A stretch of 64,000 nt of DNA from an uncultured Saprospiraceae bacterium (GTDB taxonomy: Bacteria > Bacteroidota > Bacteroidia > Chitinophagales > Saprospiraceae): positions 1 through 64,000 of the forward strand of contig CALLWB010000022.1 in assembly GCA_938016265.1 (NCBI GenBank), in the 5' to 3' direction. The translations under genes and the position numbers were made by a program. The notes under the pieces are model-generated. The model was not told where the DNA came from, did not search any database, and worked only from the letters and a program-made list of their open reading frames with translations. Shown here piece by piece: positions 1-8,241 of the stretch (within the stretch, counting starts at the first letter, position 1; every line of letters begins with the position of its first letter).

Positions 1-2
1 CA

Positions 3-25
3 AATATGATAGCAAAAATCATATT
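3..25. terminator. small hairpin at window edge
   Basis: Perfect 8-bp inverted repeat (AATATGAT / ATCATATT) with a 7-base A-rich loop. It could be the terminator of a gene lying left of the window, but no T-run follows on either side, so the role is unproven. Confidence 0.3.
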
Positions 26-31
26 GAAAAA

Positions 32-176
32 ATGAACCGTCCCAATGGCACTCGAAAACTACCTTAGAATGATATTCTGAATCTCCTTTTCGATTTGATA
101 GACAGCACATGTCAGCGAATGAATTCGAGCTGTACAGATAAATTAAAATCATTTGAGTGCCATTGGTACGGTTCAT
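32..176. repeat. MITE-like element with 26-bp inverted ends
   Basis: Positions 32-57 and 151-176 are inverted copies of each other over 26 bases with two mismatches. The core is ATGAACCGT-CCAATGGCACTC on the left, and its complement lies on the right. The 93-base interior has further small stems, for example AGAAT-gat-ATTCT, and no ORF. The word ATATTG occurs just outside the left end (21-26) and overlaps the right end (175-180). Size and symmetry fit a miniature inverted-repeat element or a structured RNA. No transposase is nearby and no second copy was seen in this window. Confidence 0.55.
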
Positions 177-183
177 ATTGTAG

Positions 184-203
184 CCTAGGGTTTCAACCCT
201 AGG
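184..203. repeat. perfect palindrome CCTAGGGTT/AACCCTAGG
   Basis: A 9-bp perfect stem with a 2-base centre lies just downstream of the P450 stop codon (the gene is on the minus strand and ends at 253). It resembles REP-type palindromes. About 15 bases further on is the word GTAGGCGAAT (219-228), which is also the core of the long hairpin at 8164-8211. Confidence 0.5.
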
Positions 204-252
204 ATTTATATGGAGTAGTAGGCGAATGAATTTGCAGATATACGTAGCACGT

Positions 253-1395
253 TTACTTTTTTACTTGTAGGTTGGTGACTCCACGAATAGCGCGACTCCC
301 TCCCCAAACAATCTCCGGAGAATGCAATTGCAAACCAGGAAAATATTCAAAAATAAGCTTAGGAAGTAGCAGACAAGCTTCCCGGATAATTGGTGCACCT
401 AGACAAGCATGTGCTCCTAAACCAAAGCTCAGGTGCGCCACCGATTTGCGTTCCAGATCAAGTTGCCTGCCGTTGGCAAACTGAACATCATCCCGATTGG
501 CATGCACTAAAAAAAGAGCCAACCGATCTCCTCTTGAAAATGTTTTCCCAGCAATAGTCACCTCGCTTTTTGCCACTCGATAAACATACTGAGTCGGACC
601 AGACATTCGCAGCAGCTCCTGCGCCGTTTCCCTGGGATTTCGTAAATAAACAGCTTGATTTTCCGAAGAAGAAAGCAATGCTAACATCAGATTGCCAAGC
701 AATAAAGGAAGAGACGTAGACAACCCTACAAATAGCTGGATGACCGGAGATAACAACTCCCCGGTAGACCTACTCTTGTCTATAAAAGAACTGATCAAAT
801 CCGCTTGAGGAAGTTGACGTCGCTGCTCAATTATTTGGTAGAAACAACCTGCCAGTTTTCCTGTGGCCGCATCCGCAGCTTCCCGATTATTGCCGTCGGT
901 CATCATAAAAACGGTTTGTGCATTGGCCAACATTTTTTTTTGCGTTTGTCGATCATCCGCCATACTAGATGCTTGCAACGCAACCTCTTTGCACCAGGGA
1001 AAAATCAGGTCTTGTTGTAAATCAAAATTTGCTAGATTTTGTTTTTTGCAAAACTGCTGACCTGTTTTGACCATCAATTTTCTTATCCAATCCATTTGTT
1101 GGTGCATTCCCTTGATCACTTGGTCTTTGGCTGCAGTTGGATCAGTAAAATCGGGGACGGCTTCTTGATCAATAGTTTCGGAAGCAGCAGCGGCAGAAAA
1201 TTTCGGGCTGTTTAATACGAAAGCGACGTCCGCATACCTGGCAATTGTCCATGCTTCCAGTGTCGGATTCCATTCCACATTTGTTGTGGGTTTGTCTATG
1301 AATTGTTTTAGTGTTATCAAGCGAATAATTCTTAGGAGTAAGTTGTTGGTAGAAGGTAGAAAGTCTGATTGTATATACCTAATTTCGTGAAGCAA
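253..1395 (-). CDS. cytochrome P450
   Basis: A 380-residue heme-thiolate monooxygenase, probably soluble because no N-terminal membrane anchor is visible. The heme-binding loop FGLGAHACLG is at residues 324-333, with Cys331 as the iron ligand. The K-helix ExxR is ELLR at 260-263. The I-helix reads VGLSTS at 223-228: the conserved Thr is kept, but the acidic residue normally before it is Ser. The start is TTG at 1393-1395, with an AAAGGA-like ribosome site about 9 bases upstream and no early ATG alternative. No ferredoxin or reductase partner is adjacent, and the substrate cannot be told from sequence. The family assignment is firm and the biological role is unknown. Confidence 0.9.
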   Translation of the reverse strand: MLHEIRYIQSDFLPSTNNLLLRIIRLITLKQFIDKPTTNVEWNPTLEAWTIARYADVAFVLNSPKFSAAAASETIDQEAVPDFTDPTAAKDQVIKGMHQQMDWIRKLMVKTGQQFCKKQNLANFDLQQDLIFPWCKEVALQASSMADDRQTQKKMLANAQTVFMMTDGNNREAADAATGKLAGCFYQIIEQRRQLPQADLISSFIDKSRSTGELLSPVIQLFVGLSTSLPLLLGNLMLALLSSSENQAVYLRNPRETAQELLRMSGPTQYVYRVAKSEVTIAGKTFSRGDRLALFLVHANRDDVQFANGRQLDLERKSVAHLSFGLGAHACLGAPIIREACLLLPKLIFEYFPGLQLHSPEIVWGGSRAIRGVTNLQVKK

Positions 1396-1511
1396 AATTG
1401 ACTATCCTTTATGTTTGGTTAATGGTTAATAGTAATGTCCTGCATTTGTCCCTCTCTGCGCTCTATCATCAGTTGTGCAAGACAAAACAAGTTTCTATAC
1501 CTTCTATTAAC

Positions 1512-3767
1512 TTAATCCATTCTACGGCCGGTAGGTTTTTCTTTTTGTCTTGGGTAATAGAATCTTCCTGGTTGAACAAGAATTTCAACGTAGTCTGTGC
1601 CTGGTTTTTGGTTGGCAACGGCGTAGCCAATTACTGGGCCGGGCTCTGTGGCGAGCATGGCTTTTCCTGGGATGGAGCTGGTAGTGAGGAAGTCACCTGA
1701 TTTTATTAGGCCTTCGCCATTGTTGTCTGCAATTTTGACTTTTACTCTTCCGGCGAGTGCTACTGGAGGTCCTACAGATGGATTGTTTAGGACAACAGAT
1801 GGATTTTCTGAAATCACACCGACTATGTGTTGGGAGTAGGGTTCGGCGGCCAGGTCGTATTCGTTGTCTGTGCCAGGTTTTAGAACGACAATTTGTCCAT
1901 ATTCGATGCCTTCGTTTGTTTTTACTTCGAAGTGCTCGGCAAGGTCACCAACTTGGTTATTGGTGTTGGAGAATATTCTTCCGGATGCTGCAATTTCTCC
2001 TTCTTCCAGCGGTTCGGTATATTGGTAATAGATTTTGATGTGGAAATTAAATACGCGCATATCGTCACCTCCACAAAAAGTACAATCTTCATCCTGCACA
2101 CGCATTCTTAAATTTTGATTGCTAGCCATTGGGAGGCTGATTCCATTACTGACATAGTGCCAGTTGACGTCTTTTGCGCCATTACTTGCGTTTCCAAACC
2201 AACCATACCAGCCACCTCCTCCCGTATAAGTAGTGCCTTGCAGCGCGATCCACACGCCATGATCTTCATTAGCATCTTCATGGTAACCATCCATTTCCCA
2301 GATGATTTTGGTAGCGGTAACAGTAGCAGGGACATTCCCAGGTAGATTTACATTTCCAATATTGTAATATCGATATCCATCCGCATCAAAGGAAATATTC
2401 ATAGTAAAAGACCCCTCCCAAACTGCGTATCTTGTTACAGAATTGTATTCTGCTGTATTTCCAAAAACATTACCATCACCTACCACCAACCAACCATCAC
2501 CAATTTCCACATCTCCCCGGAAGGCACCAGCCCTACTGCCATTATTTGTATTAGTAGCATAAATCCCGTAGTTGCCTGTCCCAGTTGTAGAAAAATACCC
2601 TCCGTAAGCGGTACCCGTACCACTTGCAGTGATCGTATTGTATATGCCATAGGCATTATCGGGGTTTGTAGAATTCATGGAAATATTGTTGCGCACCCCA
2701 TAAACATAGCCATCTGCAATGCCTGAAAACAAGTTGTAGACGCCATATTTTGTAGAAGGGCCATCGTTGTATATAGTGTTATACATTCCATATATGGTCC
2801 CACTAGCTGTTGAGGTAGAAAAGTTATTTCGAATTCCATATTTTGTTCCAGCAGCAGCAGAAGGGAACGAACTGAATACACCGTATTTTACAGAAGTCGA
2901 AGCAGCATCAAAGTTGTTTAACATCCCATAATTAGTACCTGAGGTTGCTAGGTTAAATCTATTCCAGATTCCAATTTTTGAAGTATTTACACTACTTAAG
3001 AATTCATTTGTAACACCATATTGTGTACCGCCAGAAGTGCCAAAATTATTATACAGCGCATATTTTAAGCCGGTCCCAGTGTAATTTAGAATTTGATGAG
3101 TGCCATAGACATTGCCAGAAGCACTTCCTTGTATATAGTTGGTAATTCCTTTTTTCTCAAAGCCAGATTGTGTGATAAGAGAAAGATCTAAAGTAGTTTG
3201 TGCTGAATTTCCTGTGCCTGCCAGCTGAAAGTATCCAGCTGCGCTTGTTTGGGTATTGTCTCCATATACATTAAACTGACCATTGGAATTGGTCTGACTG
3301 TTTACTGTTACCTTTCCTTCTGTATAGATGTTGTCGGTTATTGCGTCTGGCGCTACTGTGGTACCGACTTCGTACCAATCATGATCATCCATAGGTGGTG
3401 CATCAATCGATATCCAGGCTTCTGTTGGCAGACCGTAATCATTCAAATATTCAACGCAATTACAAACGTTAGAATATCGGAGTTCGCAATGTGTTATCCA
3501 AGAAGTTCCGGCGTACTCATTGATACAATTTTCGGTGGTATTAAAAATGAACAATCCATTAGCAGGGGAGGTAATGGCATCTCGTTGGGCGGTGGTCATT
3601 CTAGGAGGTAGAAAGCCTTTGTTTGTGCTTAGTACCTCGAGGGCTGCTGAAGGGTCAGCAGGAGTTACTAAGTCTGCATCTGCTGCAACTTTTACTTGCG
3701 AATGAAGACAATATGGGGCAATTGCAAAGAGTACAACTATAAAAATGGAGAAATTTTTGATCGTCAT
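1512..3767 (-). CDS. exported fibre-like protein with YG repeats and G2-like C-terminus
   Basis: 751 residues with a signal peptide (about 1-24). Residues 38-90 carry the GFLPPRMTTAQRDAI motif common at the start of Bacteroidota tail-fibre-like proteins. Residues 221-413 are about twelve tandem units of about 15 residues with consensus YG-[VI]-x-N-x-F, which suggests a regular beta-solenoid or trimeric shaft. Residues 414-585 form an unassigned domain with a conserved CTFCGGDDM motif. Residues 586-735 (GDLAEHFE, then VGVISENPSVV) resemble the peptidase G2 autoprocessing domain of phage neck appendages. There is no T9SS sorting domain. It is a full-length paralogue of the next gene (4060-6342), in the same orientation. 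Fibre assembly and autocleavage are inference. Confidence 0.75.
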   Translation of the reverse strand: MTIKNFSIFIVVLFAIAPYCLHSQVKVAADADLVTPADPSAALEVLSTNKGFLPPRMTTAQRDAITSPANGLFIFNTTENCINEYAGTSWITHCELRYSNVCNCVEYLNDYGLPTEAWISIDAPPMDDHDWYEVGTTVAPDAITDNIYTEGKVTVNSQTNSNGQFNVYGDNTQTSAAGYFQLAGTGNSAQTTLDLSLITQSGFEKKGITNYIQGSASGNVYGTHQILNYTGTGLKYALYNNFGTSGGTQYGVTNEFLSSVNTSKIGIWNRFNLATSGTNYGMLNNFDAASTSVKYGVFSSFPSAAAGTKYGIRNNFSTSTASGTIYGMYNTIYNDGPSTKYGVYNLFSGIADGYVYGVRNNISMNSTNPDNAYGIYNTITASGTGTAYGGYFSTTGTGNYGIYATNTNNGSRAGAFRGDVEIGDGWLVVGDGNVFGNTAEYNSVTRYAVWEGSFTMNISFDADGYRYYNIGNVNLPGNVPATVTATKIIWEMDGYHEDANEDHGVWIALQGTTYTGGGGWYGWFGNASNGAKDVNWHYVSNGISLPMASNQNLRMRVQDEDCTFCGGDDMRVFNFHIKIYYQYTEPLEEGEIAASGRIFSNTNNQVGDLAEHFEVKTNEGIEYGQIVVLKPGTDNEYDLAAEPYSQHIVGVISENPSVVLNNPSVGPPVALAGRVKVKIADNNGEGLIKSGDFLTTSSIPGKAMLATEPGPVIGYAVANQKPGTDYVEILVQPGRFYYPRQKEKPTGRRMD
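2529..3107 (-). repeat. 15-residue YG-x-x-N-x-F coding repeats
   Basis: Encodes residues 221-413 of the upstream fibre protein. The units are mostly 15 residues long, with single units of 12, 13, 16 and 17. Tyr-Gly starts and a mid-unit Asn are nearly invariant while the DNA has diverged, so the array is old and held by selection on the protein. Confidence 0.8.
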
Positions 3768-3858
3768 GACAAAAAAATTGAAGAAACTCTGCCTATATCA
3801 ATGCATAAAATTTTAGTCTGTTTAAAGATACATTTTTTTTGTTACATATTGAACTGGC

Positions 3859-3890
3859 CAAAAGTAAATAGATTTTATACATAAATACAA
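3859..3890 (-). promoter_or_regulatory. putative promoter of the 1512-3767 gene
   Basis: On the minus strand a -7 box TACTTTTG (3859-3866) is preceded by TTG (3888-3890) with a 21-base gap. This matches the Bacteroidota TAnnTTTG pattern. It would give a leader of roughly 85 bases. Confidence 0.45.
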
Positions 3891-4059
3891 TTTGACTTTG
3901 TTGGAAATCAATCAGGAATAAGCTTTTAGCCAATTTTACCTAAAATCAAGGTTGACTTACTAGGAAACTAAAGTGCTTTTGTATATAACTTTGAATGTCC
4001 CATTTTTAGCAATAGACATTCAACGTCAGTTCTTACAATAAATTTGTTTAAGCATTGGC

Positions 4060-6342
4060 CTAATCTCTTTTTCGGCCAGTCGGCTTTTCTTTTTCCGTCC
4101 TTGTATTTTCTTCTGGCAGGTGGAAGCCTGGTTGAACTAAAATTTCGACATAGTCTGTTCCTGGTTTTTGATTGGTGACTGCATATCCGACGACTCTGCC
4201 AAGTTTAGTTGCCTTCATTGCTTTGCCGGGTACTTCACTAGTAGTTAGGAAGTCGCCAGATTTAATTAATTCTCCAGCATTTTGAGTAAGTTTGACCTTC
4301 ACTCTTCCTGCTAGAGCGATTGCAGGACCGACTCTTGGGTTGTTCAATACTACAGACGGGTTTTCGGAGATAACTCCAACAATATGATTAGAATAAGGGC
4401 GAGTGGCCACTTCATACTCATTGTCAGTGCCTGGCTTGAAGGTTACAATCAACCCCGTTTCTATACCATGGTCATTGTTCACTTCAAAATGTTCAGCAAG
4501 ATCACCTACTTGACTATCCGTGTTTGAGTAAATTAATCCTGACGCAGCAATTTCCCCTTCTTGTAAAGCTTGCGTGTAAGTGTAGTAGATTTTTACAGCC
4601 ATATTAAATACACGCATATCGTCTCCTCCACACAACGTACAGTCCTCATCTTCCACTCTCAAGCGCAGATTCTGGGTGTTTGTCATAGACACAGATAGTG
4701 GATTACTGACGTACTGCCAATTGACGTCTTTAGCGCCGTTGCTCGCATTTCCAAACCAGCCATACCAGCCAGTTGTCCCCGTATAGGTTGTGCCTTCAAG
4801 TGCTATCCAAACACCATGATCTTCGTTAGCATCTTCATGGTAGCCATCTACTTCCCAAACAATTTTAGTTGCGGTAACTGAAGTCGGCACATTTGAAGGA
4901 AGGTCTACATTTCCCAAGTTAAAATAACGATACCCATCTGTATCAAAGGAAATCGATGTTGAAAACTCCCCTTCCCAAACGCCATATCTGGTAATTGAGT
5001 TTGCTTCTGGATTGCTACCAATATTGCCATCACCAACGACTAGGAAGCCGTCACCAATTTCCACATCTCCTCTAAAAGCTCCTGCATATCCATTCGAAGT
5101 AGTATTTACAGAATATACACCATAATTGTCTGCACCACTAGTAGAAAAGTATCCAGCATATTTAGTACCTGTACCTGAACCTGTGACCGAATTATAGGTT
5201 CCATAGGAGTTGTCTGGGTTCGAGCCATTCGTAGAAACATTATTTCTTGTACCATAGGTAATCCCGTCATCTATCCCTGAAAGCGAGTTAAAAATGCCAT
5301 ACTTTGTGGAAGGACCGTCACTGAATATTGAATTTGATACTCCATATACTACTCCTGTTGTTGAATTACTTGAAAAGACATTTCTTACTCCATATTTCGA
5401 TCCTCCTGCAATAGAATTGAAGTCATTGTATACCCCATATTTTACAGAGGTGTTCGTGTTGTCAAAGTCATTCCTGATACCATAGGATGTTCCTGATGAT
5501 AAGGTGTCAAATTGGGTTTGGACACCATATTTAGTTGCCCCTCCAGTTGATTTAAATGCATTATAGACACCTGATTGAGCGCCGTCTGTGGTAGGAGCAA
5601 AATTATTATAGAAGCCATATTTTGTCGAATTACTTGTTTGTATTAAATCATTATAAACCATGAACACATTTCCAAATGAACTACCAACAATAGTGTTTTC
5701 TATTCCTTTCTTATCACCAGAAGTCGGTACATTTTGATGTAACGTAAGCGTTTGATTGGGATTGGTAGTCCCAATACCTGTCAATTCAAGATAGGCGGCC
5801 GAATTTGTTTCTGCATTATTACCATAAACATTAAATCTAGCAAGGTTATTAACCTGACCTCCGATAGTGACTCTTCCTTCGGTGTATACATCATCAGTAA
5901 TCGCACCTGGTTCTGTTGTAGATCCTACTTCGAACCAGTCACTATCCGCGCTACTAGCAGGTGGCGCTACTGGCACCCATGCCTCTGTTGTCAGTCCGTA
6001 GTCTGTTAGATATTCAACGCAGCCACACGTACTGGAAAATCGTAGACTGCAGTAAGTCGTCCACCTACTATTTTGAAATACATTGATACAATTGTCGTCG
6101 GTATTGAAAATGGTTAGCCCTTCTGCGGTATTAGCAATTGCATCCCTTTGAATAGTTGTTAGTCTTGGTGGTAAAAATCCGCGATCCACACTGTAGGCCT
6201 CTAGTACAGCCGATGGATGCGGGGCATTTGGCGCGGCAAGATCATCTGAAACTTTCACCTGTGCTGTCAATTTTATTGAAAACATTAAGAAAAGTAAAGT
6301 TAGCGCTACTAAAAATTTCTGAAATAGGGTAGTGTTTTGCAT
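4060..6342 (-). CDS. exported fibre-like protein, paralogue of 1512-3767
   Basis: 760 residues, collinear with its neighbour over the whole length. It has a signal peptide (about 1-28) and a GFLPPRLTTIQRDAI motif near residue 55. YG-repeat units occupy residues 227-419, followed by the same unassigned domain with CTLCGGDDM. A G2-like region (GDLAEHFE, VGVISENPSVV) and the tail PTGRKRD complete it. The tail closely matches PTGRRMD in the paralogue. The spacing of 292 bases and a separate promoter upstream of the second copy suggest two transcription units made by tandem duplication. N-terminal residues and repeats differ most, and the C-terminal domain differs least. The function is unknown; a surface fibre is the most likely reading. 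Confidence 0.75.
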   Translation of the reverse strand: MQNTTLFQKFLVALTLLFLMFSIKLTAQVKVSDDLAAPNAPHPSAVLEAYSVDRGFLPPRLTTIQRDAIANTAEGLTIFNTDDNCINVFQNSRWTTYCSLRFSSTCGCVEYLTDYGLTTEAWVPVAPPASSADSDWFEVGSTTEPGAITDDVYTEGRVTIGGQVNNLARFNVYGNNAETNSAAYLELTGIGTTNPNQTLTLHQNVPTSGDKKGIENTIVGSSFGNVFMVYNDLIQTSNSTKYGFYNNFAPTTDGAQSGVYNAFKSTGGATKYGVQTQFDTLSSGTSYGIRNDFDNTNTSVKYGVYNDFNSIAGGSKYGVRNVFSSNSTTGVVYGVSNSIFSDGPSTKYGIFNSLSGIDDGITYGTRNNVSTNGSNPDNSYGTYNSVTGSGTGTKYAGYFSTSGADNYGVYSVNTTSNGYAGAFRGDVEIGDGFLVVGDGNIGSNPEANSITRYGVWEGEFSTSISFDTDGYRYFNLGNVDLPSNVPTSVTATKIVWEVDGYHEDANEDHGVWIALEGTTYTGTTGWYGWFGNASNGAKDVNWQYVSNPLSVSMTNTQNLRLRVEDEDCTLCGGDDMRVFNMAVKIYYTYTQALQEGEIAASGLIYSNTDSQVGDLAEHFEVNNDHGIETGLIVTFKPGTDNEYEVATRPYSNHIVGVISENPSVVLNNPRVGPAIALAGRVKVKLTQNAGELIKSGDFLTTSEVPGKAMKATKLGRVVGYAVTNQKPGTDYVEILVQPGFHLPEENTRTEKEKPTGRKRD
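5086..5664 (-). repeat. 15-residue YG-x-x-N-x-F coding repeats, second copy
   Basis: Encodes residues 227-419 of the paralogue. Unit order and the odd-length units (for example a 17-residue unit ending NPDNS) match the first copy, so the array existed before the gene duplication. Confidence 0.8.
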
Positions 6343-6604
6343 GGTAGAAGGTTTTTAATCATCAATTAGATATACTTATTGAATTATCATACCTGAAAAA
6401 ATCATTTATTTCTAATCGGTAATTGGGTAGATTTCTAGCAGGTGGTTCCTATTAAAAATAAGGAATAATTCTTAGAAACTTGGGATAAACCTCTAATTAC
6501 TTGGAAGCTAGAGCGCAGATTTACTCTTTTCTTGTAGACGAAACTATGGAAGGAAAAGACCTGATTGTTCGAAAGGAGTATGCGAATTAGAAAAATTTAA
6601 ATCA

Positions 6605-8017
6605 TCAAAGATCAAGGATGTCCGATCTACCACTTTCTAAATTGATGGCATCTTCTGGCGGAGTGGTGGCTGTTTGTTCTAGAGTAATTAAGTTTTTTCT
6701 AAACATTAGATATCCAGCAACTCCTCCTGCTAGGTAAGCAACTGCCAATGCCCAGAAGATCCCTTTTATTCCAATTTGACTAGAAAGTAAATAAGCAAGC
6801 GGTACATACACGACAAACATCTGAACAATAGTGATGGAGGAAGCCTGGAATGGTTTTTTGATAACATTTAATGCGGTATTGCAAATGGTATAGACTCCAC
6901 GGACACCATAACCTAACGGAGTAATTGTTAGGTATAATATGATGATTTTGGTAACGGATGGATCATCACTAAACAAAGGAGCAATGTACTGTCCTAAAAA
7001 GAACAAAATCACCAACATAAATAGTCCCCAAGCAATAGAAAATTTCATGACCAGTCCAAATCCTTCTTTTATTCTATCAATCCTTCCAGCACCTAGATTT
7101 TGTCCTATAAAAGGAGCCATTGCGCTTCCTACAGCGATCAAGACCGTGACGGCCAGCACATCCACTCTGGAGGCGACTCCAAACGCTGCAACGGCTTCTG
7201 CGCCATAGGTAGAAACAAGGTTGGTCACTAGTGCAGTAGACATTGGCACCACCAAATTTGTAGCTGCTGCTGGCAGACCGATATACAGTATATTTTTCCA
7301 CGATTCCAACATTTGCTGGAAGGAAGGAATATCAAAAGTCAATAATCCATCCCTAAAATGAAGCACATAAATCCCCATCACCAAAGTAAGCATCCTTGCG
7401 ATAACCGTTGCCACCGCTGCCCCCGTCAGTCCCATAGCAGGCAAAGGACCAAATCCAAAAATAAACATCGGATCAAGAATAAGATTGACCACCACCATGC
7501 TGATCATAATAAACGCCGGTGTTTTAGTATCTCCATTCGCCCGAATCGCGCTAATCCCAACCATTGGAACAATCACAAAAATAACCCCCAAATACCAGGG
7601 AATCATATAGGCTCGAATCAGCGGCAGGATATCCTCAGTTGCCCCTAGCGCTCTAAAAACCGGATCGATGGTCAGCAGCCCAATGATTACGAAGGCAAAC
7701 CCAAAAATCAAAGCCAATATTATACTGTCGGTAGTGGTGCGTCGGACTTTCGCGATATCATTTTGACCGATAAGCTTGGAGACAACAGCAGAGGTGCCCA
7801 TGCCTAGTCCCATCCCGATACTTCCTAAGATCATGACTACAGGAAAGGTAAATCCAAAGGCAGCTAACTCCATCGTACCAATCATTCCTACAAAAAAGGA
7901 GTCCACTAGATTAAAAGCTACGATACTCAGAATACCGAATATCATGGGAATCGCCAGTCTAGTGATAGTTGCTGGAACGGGTCCTGTGGTCAATGTAGCC
8001 TTGGGAGTATTTGCCAT
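6605..8017 (-). CDS. MATE family efflux transporter
   Basis: About 470 residues with twelve predicted membrane segments in two similar halves, the layout of multidrug and toxin extrusion exporters that use Na+ or H+ gradients in the inner membrane. Family features include the N-terminal RLAIPMIFGILS segment, a long polar loop after the second helix (VSKLIGQND) and the matching loop in the second half (IGQNLGAGRIDRIKEGF). The frame opens at a TTG at 8038, but the ATG at 8015-8017 (protein start MANTPK) fits the family better. A -7 box lies at 8068-8075. The substrate cannot be predicted. The gene stands alone with its own promoter. Confidence 0.9.
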   Translation of the reverse strand: MANTPKATLTTGPVPATITRLAIPMIFGILSIVAFNLVDSFFVGMIGTMELAAFGFTFPVVMILGSIGMGLGMGTSAVVSKLIGQNDIAKVRRTTTDSIILALIFGFAFVIIGLLTIDPVFRALGATEDILPLIRAYMIPWYLGVIFVIVPMVGISAIRANGDTKTPAFIMISMVVVNLILDPMFIFGFGPLPAMGLTGAAVATVIARMLTLVMGIYVLHFRDGLLTFDIPSFQQMLESWKNILYIGLPAAATNLVVPMSTALVTNLVSTYGAEAVAAFGVASRVDVLAVTVLIAVGSAMAPFIGQNLGAGRIDRIKEGFGLVMKFSIAWGLFMLVILFFLGQYIAPLFSDDPSVTKIIILYLTITPLGYGVRGVYTICNTALNVIKKPFQASSITIVQMFVVYVPLAYLLSSQIGIKGIFWALAVAYLAGGVAGYLMFRKNLITLEQTATTPPEDAINLESGRSDILDL

Positions 8018-8067
8018 TTGCTCAAATTCAAACTGCAAGTTATTCTAATTCGACAAATTAATGAATG

Positions 8068-8075
8068 CAAAAGTA
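8068..8075 (-). promoter_or_regulatory. putative -7 box of the MATE gene
   Basis: TACTTTTG on the minus strand, about 50 bases before the ATG at 8017. No clear -33 TTTG is visible. Confidence 0.4.
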
Positions 8076-8163
8076 TTTTTTTCTAATGTTTATGCTGTAT
8101 TGCGGCTTTTTGAGTTGTTTCGTGTAATAAGTATACTATCTACAAGAGACGAGTAAACCAACA

Positions 8164-8211
8164 AAAACAAATAGTGTAGGCGAATCATCATTCGCCTACA
8201 CTATTTGTTTT
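8164..8211. terminator. perfect 22-bp stem-loop between OMP and MATE genes
   Basis: 8164-8185 and 8190-8211 are exact inverted copies around the loop CATC. The stem ends AAAAC/GTTTT, so transcription on the minus strand meets a U-rich end, which fits termination of the outer-membrane gene ending at 8242. The inner word GTAGGCGAAT also occurs at 219-228, so it may be a REP-like repeat reused as a terminator. Confidence 0.7.
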
Positions 8212-8241
8212 GAATCGCTACCATTAACTAAGCTTCAATGG

